Shown here one piece after another: positions 1 to 5,101 of a stretch of DNA of 5,101 bases (positions are counted from its first letter, which is position 1; each line of letters starts with the position of its first letter). The notes below the pieces were generated by a model. It saw nothing but the letters and a program-made list of their open reading frames with translations. It made no database searches and was not told the origin of the DNA. The DNA comes from Nitrosomonas sp. (lineage in GTDB: Bacteria; Pseudomonadota; Gammaproteobacteria; Burkholderiales; Nitrosomonadaceae): NCBI GenBank assembly GCA_029881855.1, contig JAOULU010000139.1:1-5101 (forward strand), read 5' to 3'. A program made the translations under genes and the position numbers.

Positions 1-109
1 TAAGCATTCCTTATAAATAAAAAATCAATGAGAGACATGCTGGGGCGGGGATGATTTTTTTAGAAAGCTATGGGATTATAATTTTCTTCGTAACAATTAA
101 AGCATTGTG

Positions 110-125
110 ATGGTAAGTGTACCAT
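110..125. repeat. Short perfect inverted repeat (possible hairpin or operator)
   Basis: ATGGTA at 110-115 and TACCAT at 120-125 are perfect reverse complements around a 4-nt AGTG spacer. No T tract follows on the plus strand, so it does not look like an intrinsic terminator. It lies about 75 bp upstream of the lipoprotein promoter, so it could be a protein-binding site, but a 6-bp arm can easily arise by chance. Confidence 0.3.
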
Positions 126-199
126 TCTGAAGGTGATCAATGTCGTGCAAGGGTGTGCTCGAATAAAGGGATCTACTTTCTGTGTAATTAACTGCTAGG

Positions 200-228
200 T
201 TGAATTAAGACCGATTAGGTTGTATAAA
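200..228 (+). promoter_or_regulatory. Probable sigma70-type promoter of the lipoprotein gene
   Basis: TTGAAT (200-205, four of six matches to TTGACA) is followed after exactly 17 nt by TATAAA (223-228, five of six matches to TATAAT). Transcription would start near 235 and leave a leader of roughly 20 nt that contains the ribosome binding site. The 7-mer TAGGTTG occurs at 196-202, over the -35 box, and again at 216-222, directly before the -10 box. The spacing and position make this the most convincing promoter in the window, but it is inferred from sequence alone. Confidence 0.55.
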
Positions 229-244
229 ACAGAAACAATTTTAC

Positions 245-250
245 AAGGGG
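245..250 (+). promoter_or_regulatory. Ribosome binding site of the lipoprotein gene
   Basis: A purine-rich AAGGGG lies 6 nt before the ATG at 257. It is a reasonable Shine-Dalgarno match and supports that start for this very short gene. Confidence 0.55.
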
Positions 251-256
251 TTATAA

Positions 257-445
257 ATGAAAGAAAAACGAATCTTGAATTTGCTGGTTTTGTTAATTTC
301 AATCCCGTTCTTGTCGGGCTGTTGGCTTGCTGTGGCGGCAGGTGCTGGTGCTTACGGAGGCTATAAAATGAAAGAGAAAGGTTATACCGTTCAAAACCCA
401 ATTACCAAAGAGAAAGATGCTGCAAGCAAATCTGATTCTAAGTGA
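257..445 (+). CDS. Small lipoprotein of unknown function (62 aa)
   Basis: The start (MKEKR) is positively charged. A hydrophobic stretch at about residues 6-20 follows, and then the lipobox LSGC at 19-22, so this is a type II signal peptide with Cys22 as the predicted lipidated residue. Signal peptidase II would cut before Cys22 and leave a mature peptide of about 41 residues. Residue +2 is Trp rather than Asp, which by the usual Lol rule favours the outer membrane. After the cysteine comes a small Ala/Gly-rich segment (about 25-36, with G29, G31, G34 and G35 spaced like a short glycine zipper), then a charged, Lys-rich hydrophilic tail. A good promoter and ribosome binding site lie upstream, which argues for a real gene despite its size. 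It converges on lspA, whose product should process it. I recognise no named family, and function cannot be assigned; it may be an envelope or stress-related lipoprotein. Confidence 0.75.
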   Translation: MKEKRILNLLVLLISIPFLSGCWLAVAAGAGAYGGYKMKEKGYTVQNPITKEKDAASKSDSK

Positions 446-465
446 TTTTGTTTATTAAAGATCGG

Positions 466-948
466 TTATTTATTCTTTTTCTCGTCGTCTTCTTTCTGAC
501 GAAAGCTTTCGATAATTAATAACGCCGCGCCGATCATGATAGCGGAATCGGCGATATTGAATGCTGGCCAGTGATAGTCACCAACATAGAAATCCAGGAA
601 ATCAACAACATGCCCCAGTGTGATTCGGTCGTATAAGTTCCCTATTGCGCCACCTAAGATCAGGCTTAGCGATAAACAAAACAGTTTTTCATCTTTATGT
701 TTATTAAGTAGATAGACAATCAGTATGGAAGCAATTGCAGCAACTCCACTTAAAAACCAACGCTGCCAACCAGATTGTTCGCTCAAAAAGCTGAAAGCCG
801 CGCCTGCATTATAGGTTAGCACTAAGTTAAAGAAACTGGTTACTGGGATGCGCTGGCCAAATTCCATGGTGGATTCAATCCAGAACTTTGTGAACAAATC
901 CAATATTAGTATGACTAGAGCGATACCTAGACTTATGTAGAGCTTCAT
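466..948 (-). CDS. lspA: Lipoprotein signal peptidase (signal peptidase II)
   Basis: This inner-membrane aspartyl protease removes the signal peptide from prolipoproteins after Lgt has attached diacylglycerol to the lipobox cysteine. The 160 residues match the family's usual length. Four hydrophobic segments lie at about 4-24, 65-81, 89-106 and 130-147. Family motifs are intact: DLFTK (17-21), YNAGAAFSF (46-54), GNLYDR (103-108), VVDF with the first catalytic aspartate Asp116, and FNIADS (130-135) with the second, Asp134. The C-terminus is a charged tail rich in Lys, Glu and Asp. The ATG is the only sensible start, because a TAA sits in frame three codons upstream. The ribosome binding site is weak (GGA about 9 nt before the ATG). 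It is the last gene of the ribF-ileS-lspA set, 90 nt after ileS, with no clear promoter of its own, so it is probably co-transcribed. I see no terminator in the 20 nt before the convergent lipoprotein gene. Confidence 0.97.
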   Translation of the reverse strand: MKLYISLGIALVILILDLFTKFWIESTMEFGQRIPVTSFFNLVLTYNAGAAFSFLSEQSGWQRWFLSGVAAIASILIVYLLNKHKDEKLFCLSLSLILGGAIGNLYDRITLGHVVDFLDFYVGDYHWPAFNIADSAIMIGAALLIIESFRQKEDDEKKNK

Positions 949-1038
949 AACGAGTTATCCATTTTTCTTGCTATTTGTATATCTTTCGGCCGTTGGGTTT
1001 GATGATGTTCAATTGTATTTACTCTATCTGATTGTTTA

Positions 1039-3840
1039 TTAAGCAAAGTATCGTTTTTCACCAGCAGCAAAAAGATTCGTTATGCAGCGATTACAAAGTG
1101 TAGGATGATCAGTGTTATTGCCAACATCCTGACGATAATGCCAGCAACGCTCACACTTATCATGTGTGCTGGCTATGACAGAAATACTTTCTTGTTGTGG
1201 ATGACTAACTTGCGTCACGTTGGCTTCTGAGGTAATCAACACAAAGCGTAAATCATCACCAAGCGCATTTAGTAGCACAAAATCTTCACTATTGGCTTGG
1301 ATATCTACTTTGGCAGCCAGTGAGGATCCGATTTCACCTTGCGCACGGGCATCTTCCAGTTTTTTCAACACTTGCGCACGTAAGGCGCGAATTTTTGTCC
1401 AGCGTTGTTGTAGGGCCTGGGTGTCAGGTTGTGCAGGGAATTCGTGCCAGGTGTGTAATAACACACTATCGTTTGTGTCATTAGTAAGTTGTTCCCATAC
1501 TTCTTCCGCCGTGAAGCTTAGAATGGGAGCGAACAGGCGAACTAAGCTATGCGTAATATGGTGTAGCGCACTTTGTGCTGATCGACGTGGTGTGCCGCTG
1601 ACGGCTGCTGTATACAGGCGGTCTTTGAGAATATCTAGGTAGAATCCGCCTAAATCTTCAGAGCAGAAATTATGTAATTTGTGCACGGCATGATGAAATT
1701 CATAGCGCTCGAAGGTTTGTATTAGGTCCTTCTGAAATACTTCAGTATGCGATAACATGTAGCGATCAATTTCAAGCCAATTTTCCACTGGAATCATATC
1801 TGTTTCAGCATTGAAATCCGCAAGGTTAGCCAACAGAAAACGTAGTGTATTACGAATGCGACGATAACTTTCTACAACTCGTTTCAGAATTTCTTCTGAG
1901 ATAAAGAGTTCGCCGGAATAGTCTGTTGAAGCTACCCATAATCTAAGAATATCCGCGCCGGATGCATTCATGACTTTTTGTGGTGCGATCACGTTACCCT
2001 TGGACTTACTCATTTTATGTCCGTTACCATCTACTACAAAGCCATGCGTGAGTAGCGCATCGTAAGGTGCATTGCCATTGATTGTGCAAGCGGTCAGCAG
2101 TGATGATTGAAACCAACCGCGATGCTGATCCGAGCCTTCTAAATAAAGATCTGCAGGATATTTGAGTTGTTCGTTGGGTTTGATGACTGTGTCATGTGTG
2201 GTGCCCGAATCAAACCAGACATCAAGCGTATCCGTTAGTTTCCTATAATCCTTGGCATCGTCACCCAGTAATTCAGCAGCATCCAGAGAGAACCAAGCCT
2301 CAATGCCTTGCTGTTCGACCCTTTGCGCAACTTGTTCTAATAATTCCAATGTGCGGGGGTGGGGAGCATGAGTTTCTTTATGGACAAATAAAGTCATTGG
2401 TACGCCCCAATTACGCTGGCGTGAAACACACCAATCAGGACGGTTTTTGATCATGGCTTCTAGCCGCGCTCGGCCCCATGCCGGGTAAAACTCGGTAGTA
2501 TCAACGGCGTGCATAGCCAATTCACGCAATGTTTTTTTCTGTTCGGATATATTTGTATTATCTTGTCGATTCATACCAATGAACCATTGCGGTGTTGAGC
2601 GGAAGATAATAGGTGTTTTATGCCGCCAGCAATGCGGATAACTGTGGTTAATTTTCTCCAGGCCGAATAGATGTTCGCTAGATTTAAGTGTTTCAATCAC
2701 CACATCATTGGCTTTCCAAACAAATAGTTCACCAACTAACGGTGTGTCAGCCTTAAATTTGCCGTTGCCATCAACCGGACTTTCATTGGGTAAATCATAT
2801 TGTTGGCCAATAAAATAGTCATCTAAACCATGTGCCGGCGCAGTATGCACCAGGCCGGTACCGGCTTCTAGTGTGACATGCTTGCCACAGATGATCTTAA
2901 CGCCACGTTCCTCAATGGGGTGATTTAATGGCAAGTGTTCCAGTGCCTGGCCTTTACAAGACGCCAATATTTCGCCAGTTAGTTCAAAGCGTTCTAGACA
3001 AATTTGTCTTAGTTCGCTAGCTAAGATTAATAAGCCACGAGGTGTTTTTACCAGGTCGTAGTCAAAATCTGGATGTACGCTGACCGCTTGATTGGCTGGT
3101 AATGTCCAGGGCGTGGTAGTCCAGATAATGGCATAGGTAGATGTACCAGAGGGGATGTCTATACCAAAAGCGGCTTGTAGTTGGGGATTGGCGTTTGAGT
3201 GGGTTGCAAAGCCGACATCAATGGCAGGTGATGTTTTGTCTTCATATTCAACCTCGGCTTCAGCCAATGCGGAACCGCAATCAATGCACCAATTGACAGG
3301 TTTTTGTCCCTGATACAGAAAGCCACTTTTATAAATCTTACCCAGTGCACGAATGATGTCGGCCTCGGTTTGAAAATTCATAGTGAGATAAGCGTTATCC
3401 CAATCGCCCAGTACACCAAGGCGGATAAAATCAGCTTTTTGACGCTCGACTTGTTCTTTAGCAAATGCACGACAAAGCGCTCGGACTTTGTCAGCGGGCA
3501 AATGCTTGCCGTGTTTTTTTTCAATTTGGTGCTCAATAGGCAAGCCATGGCAATCCCAACCAGGGACATAAGGCGCATCAAAACCAGCCAATGTTTTGCT
3601 TTTGATAATTATGTCTTTGAGGATTTTATTTACGGCATGGCCAATATGAATGTCTCCATTGGCATAAGGTGGGCCGTCATGCAATGTAAATTTTGGACGC
3701 CCTTTGCTAACATCACGTATTTTCTGGTACAAATCCTTATCTTGCCAGGCTTTCAGCATGTCGGGTTCGCGCTTGGCGAGATTGCCGCGCATCGGAAAAG
3801 GTGTATCTAGCAAATTAAGGGTTTTTTTATAATCGGTCAT
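1039..3840 (-). CDS. ileS: Isoleucyl-tRNA synthetase (IleRS)
   Basis: This cytoplasmic class I aminoacyl-tRNA synthetase joins isoleucine to tRNA-Ile using ATP and edits mischarged valine. At 933 aa it is close to the E. coli enzyme and complete. The N-terminus [10 protein letters not shown]...[12 protein letters not shown] is typical of the family. The active-site motif HIGH is at 65-68 within [22 protein letters not shown] is at 94-103, and [16 protein letters not shown] is at 184-199. The editing (CP1) domain shows [10 protein letters not shown] (241-250) and [16 protein letters not shown] (327-342). [12 protein letters not shown] is at 470-481, WFDSG at 542-546 and KMSKS at 609-613. The anticodon-binding region follows. 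A C-terminal zinc site uses Cys896, Cys899, Cys916 and Cys919, the pattern of the eubacterial, mupirocin-sensitive type. The ATG fits homology, and a TAA is in frame six codons upstream, but no Shine-Dalgarno precedes it. The gene lies between ribF (78 nt) and lspA (90 nt), the usual order. Confidence 0.98.
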   Translation of the reverse strand: MTDYKKTLNLLDTPFPMRGNLAKREPDMLKAWQDKDLYQKIRDVSKGRPKFTLHDGPPYANGDIHIGHAVNKILKDIIIKSKTLAGFDAPYVPGWDCHGLPIEHQIEKKHGKHLPADKVRALCRAFAKEQVERQKADFIRLGVLGDWDNAYLTMNFQTEADIIRALGKIYKSGFLYQGQKPVNWCIDCGSALAEAEVEYEDKTSPAIDVGFATHSNANPQLQAAFGIDIPSGTSTYAIIWTTTPWTLPANQAVSVHPDFDYDLVKTPRGLLILASELRQICLERFELTGEILASCKGQALEHLPLNHPIEERGVKIICGKHVTLEAGTGLVHTAPAHGLDDYFIGQQYDLPNESPVDGNGKFKADTPLVGELFVWKANDVVIETLKSSEHLFGLEKINHSYPHCWRHKTPIIFRSTPQWFIGMNRQDNTNISEQKKTLRELAMHAVDTTEFYPAWGRARLEAMIKNRPDWCVSRQRNWGVPMTLFVHKETHAPHPRTLELLEQVAQRVEQQGIEAWFSLDAAELLGDDAKDYRKLTDTLDVWFDSGTTHDTVIKPNEQLKYPADLYLEGSDQHRGWFQSSLLTACTINGNAPYDALLTHGFVVDGNGHKMSKSKGNVIAPQKVMNASGADILRLWVASTDYSGELFISEEILKRVVESYRRIRNTLRFLLANLADFNAETDMIPVENWLEIDRYMLSHTEVFQKDLIQTFERYEFHHAVHKLHNFCSEDLGGFYLDILKDRLYTAAVSGTPRRSAQSALHHITHSLVRLFAPILSFTAEEVWEQLTNDTNDSVLLHTWHEFPAQPDTQALQQRWTKIRALRAQVLKKLEDARAQGEIGSSLAAKVDIQANSEDFVLLNALGDDLRFVLITSEANVTQVSHPQQESISVIASTHDKCERCWHYRQDVGNNTDHPTLCNRCITNLFAAGEKRYFA

Positions 3841-3858
3841 GAAATGTAAATATTATGG

Positions 3859-3885
3859 ATTGTATTGCGCTACGTTGCAGCTCAA
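3859..3885 (-). promoter_or_regulatory. Weak candidate internal promoter before ileS
   Basis: On the minus strand, TTGAGC (3885-3880) is followed after 15 nt by TACAAT (3864-3859, five of six matches to TATAAT). The spacer is shorter than the preferred 16-18 nt, so this is only a candidate. If used, transcription would start about 10-14 nt before the ileS ATG and give a very short leader without a Shine-Dalgarno. Read-through from ribF is an equal or better explanation for ileS expression. Confidence 0.22.
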
Positions 3886-3918
3886 CTAAACTGTGATCTG
3901 AGTGATTTTATCTTATTA

Positions 3919-4881
3919 TTAGCTGGCTTCTAAATTAATCGATAGTTTGTTGAGATAATCTTTTGCTTGTGCGACATCTTTTTCAATTTGTCGAGTGAGT
4001 GTGTCTAGATCAATATATTTTTCTTCGTCTCGCAGTTTGTGTAGAAAATTAATTTGTAAGTGAAGACCGTAAATATCTTGGTTAAAATCAAATAAATAAA
4101 CTTCTAAGACAGGTTTTCCATTTTTCTGTACAGTTGGCCGCACGCCGAGACTGGCCACCCCATAATACAATTTGGATGGGGATGATTTACTTACGCCATT
4201 AACTGTGACAACGAAAATGCCTGATAGCGGGAGTCGGTTATGTTTTATATGTATATTGGCTGTAGGAAAGCCAATCTTCTTCCCCAACTTATTACCATGA
4301 ACAACCCGTCCACTGATGCTATATGATCTTCCAAGGAGCTGTTTAGCAGCTTGAAGGTCGCCACTATCTAGTGCTTGTCGAATACTTGTGCTTGAAACAC
4401 GTTTGTCATTGTCAATGATGCTAGGCATTTCTACAACTTCAAATCCATTTTGTGTTGAGAGTGCTTGCAACATGGCAAAGTCACCGGCGCGTCGCGCACC
4501 AAAACGAAAATCATCACCAACAAGAAGCCAGCGAACCGAAAGTTCCTTGTTTAAGATGTGTGTTATAAATGTTTCCGGGCTGATTTTTGCGAAATTGTAG
4601 TTGAAGCGGTATACTCGTACATAATCTACTTCAGATTTTGCTAGTAATTTAAGTTTCTCCCTCAAGCTAGTTAATCGAGTAGGTGCCTGGTCTGGTGCGA
4701 GAAATTCTCGCGGATGTGGCTCAAAAGTCATGACACAAGCGGCTATCCCAAGTTTGTTGGCGGCTTCTCTTAGACGGGTAAGTATTGCTTGATGGCCTAA
4801 ATGTACGCCATCAAAATTACCTATTGTCAACGCGACCGGTGTCTTAGCATGTGTAGAAAATTTACTTCGCCAAATTTGCAT
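3919..4881 (-). CDS. ribF: Bifunctional riboflavin kinase / FAD synthetase
   Basis: This cytoplasmic enzyme phosphorylates riboflavin to FMN and then adenylylates FMN to FAD. The chosen ATG gives 320 aa, near the E. coli length. The N-terminal FMN adenylyltransferase domain (about 1-185) shows GNFDGVHLGH (21-30), TFEPHPREF (52-60), GDDFRFG (122-128) and STSIR (164-168). The C-terminal flavokinase domain (about 187-312) shows GNKLGKKIGFPTAN (196-209), GVASLGVRPTV (241-251) and LEVYLFDF, with the likely catalytic Glu260. All key motifs are present. A longer frame begins at a TTG (position 4905), eight codons upstream. I prefer the ATG at 4881 because MQIWR matches the usual RibF start and an AGG lies about 10 nt before it. 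The gene is first of the presumed ribF-ileS-lspA operon and is divergent from the gene at 5044. In many betaproteobacteria murJ and rpsT lie next to this cluster; they are not seen here. Confidence 0.97.
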   Translation of the reverse strand: MQIWRSKFSTHAKTPVALTIGNFDGVHLGHQAILTRLREAANKLGIAACVMTFEPHPREFLAPDQAPTRLTSLREKLKLLAKSEVDYVRVYRFNYNFAKISPETFITHILNKELSVRWLLVGDDFRFGARRAGDFAMLQALSTQNGFEVVEMPSIIDNDKRVSSTSIRQALDSGDLQAAKQLLGRSYSISGRVVHGNKLGKKIGFPTANIHIKHNRLPLSGIFVVTVNGVSKSSPSKLYYGVASLGVRPTVQKNGKPVLEVYLFDFNQDIYGLHLQINFLHKLRDEEKYIDLDTLTRQIEKDVAQAKDYLNKLSINLEAS

Positions 4882-5043
4882 GTGCAAGATACCTGAAAAT
4901 GTCAATTTTAGCTTGTTTAAGGCAAATGGGTCTAGATTGATACCAGGTTAATTCAGTATTTCGATTCTGGATTTTTATTTTCCGGTGTCTTGTATGATCA
5001 TTTTGGTAGAAGTAAAAACGACGTTAACAGTCACGGAGATCGC
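4882..5043. promoter_or_regulatory. Divergent intergenic region, presumed promoters for ribF and the right-hand gene
   Basis: The 162 bp between the two divergent starts must hold the leftward promoter of the ribF-ileS-lspA set, and probably a rightward one too. Leftward, TATCAA (4942-4937) preceded by TGG looks like an extended -10 box about 50 nt before the ribF ATG, without a good -35. Rightward, TATGAT (4993-4998, five of six matches) sits 45 nt before the ATG at 5044, also without a good -35. No FMN riboswitch is expected in front of ribF in this group, and none was recognised. The individual boxes are weak; the region as a whole is well supported by gene orientation. Confidence 0.4.
5035..5038 (+). 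promoter_or_regulatory. Ribosome binding site of the right-hand partial gene
   Basis: GGAG lies 5 nt before the ATG at 5044. It is a strong Shine-Dalgarno at good spacing and is the main evidence that a real gene starts here. Confidence 0.6.
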
Positions 5044-5101
5044 ATGGGTAAGTCATCAGGTAAAACAAAACAGGATTACGGTTCGGATCCTGTATCTGTT
5101 C
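5044..5101 (+). CDS. 5' end of a gene cut by the window, possibly parE (topoisomerase IV subunit B)
   Basis: Nineteen complete codons and one base remain, reading MGKSSGKTKQDYGSDPVSV. The next codon begins with C, which would allow Leu. A short Lys/Ser-rich lead followed by Tyr, a few small or acidic residues, then hydrophobic-x-Val-(Leu) resembles the N-terminus of betaproteobacterial ParE, and more loosely GyrB, just before the conserved KGLEPV-x-x-RPGMY segment, which would lie beyond the edge. If correct, it would be the ATPase subunit of topoisomerase IV, which decatenates daughter chromosomes. The start is well supported by the GGAG four-base Shine-Dalgarno. The product name rests on too few residues to be firm, so no symbol is given. 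Confidence 0.5.
   Translation, partial: MGKSSGKTKQDYGSDPVSV

Larger units (their letters stand above)
1..256. other. Intergenic region upstream of the small lipoprotein gene
   Basis: No supportable gene lies in this stretch; all three plus-strand frames close within a few codons of the left edge. The TAA at 1-3 could be the stop of a gene outside the window, but nothing confirms it. It is AT-rich, with an isolated G cluster (GGGGCGGGG, 42-50) followed by a T tract (55-61). It also holds a 9-bp inverted repeat (19-27 with 52-60), a short hairpin (110-125) and, at its right end, the promoter and ribosome binding site of the lipoprotein gene. No tRNA or recognised riboswitch was seen by eye. 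Confidence 0.6.

Noticed and set aside
1..38. Possible minus-strand gene start running off the left edge (ATG at 38)
   Set aside because: Only 12 codons remain, the upstream bases are C-rich with no Shine-Dalgarno, and no family can be recognised.
195..401. 68-codon minus-strand open frame
   Set aside because: It overlaps the lipoprotein gene and its promoter on the other strand. The plus-strand frame has a lipobox and a ribosome binding site, and this one has neither.
500..511. 12-bp perfect palindrome CGAAAGCTTTCG near the lspA 3' end
   Set aside because: It lies inside the lspA coding region, has no loop and no following T tract, and is explained by codons near the Ser-Phe-Arg of the C-terminus; it is not a terminator.
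1220..1642. 140-codon plus-strand open frame
   Set aside because: It is antisense to the C-terminal third of ileS, shows a Ser/Arg/Cys-rich composition typical of shadow translation, and has no domain I recognise.
3304..3810. 168-codon plus-strand open frame
   Set aside because: It lies wholly inside ileS on the opposite strand, which has every motif of the family. Its protein has no recognisable motif, and antisense frames of this length are expected in a long conserved gene.
4882..5043. FMN riboswitch upstream of ribF
   Set aside because: The region is only 162 bp and I could not find the conserved RFN-element blocks by eye; ribF in this type of operon is not usually under that riboswitch.

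Overview
The window is a conserved bacterial housekeeping cluster of moderate to low GC. It fits a Gram-negative proteobacterium. The gene order ribF-ileS-lspA is typical of beta- and gammaproteobacteria, and IleS has the C-terminal four-cysteine zinc site. A small lipoprotein has an outer-membrane type lipobox. The protein style suggests a betaproteobacterium of the Nitrosomonas kind, but that is an impression only; no search was run.

Layout from left to right: 1-256 is non-coding and ends in a good sigma70-type promoter. 257-445 (+) encodes a 62-residue lipoprotein of unknown function. 466-948 (-) is lspA (signal peptidase II), convergent with the lipoprotein gene at 20 bp. 1039-3840 (-) is ileS (isoleucyl-tRNA synthetase). 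3919-4881 (-) is ribF (bifunctional riboflavin kinase/FAD synthetase). 4882-5043 is a divergent intergenic region. 5044-5101 (+) is the first 19 codons of a gene whose N-terminus resembles ParE/GyrB.

The three minus-strand genes lie head to tail with gaps of 78 and 90 nt and no visible terminator between them, so they are probably one operon read from the divergent region: FMN/FAD synthesis, isoleucine charging, then lipoprotein signal-peptide cleavage. The LspA product should process the lipoprotein encoded just beyond its own 3' end. The long plus-strand reading frames opposite ileS and ribF are shadows of those genes.

I see no mobile element, CRISPR array, RNA gene or defence system, and nothing that supports a new biological system. 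The points worth a second look are small: the unknown lipoprotein and its repeat-bearing promoter, the lack of a Shine-Dalgarno before ileS, the ribF start choice, and the identity of the truncated right-hand gene.
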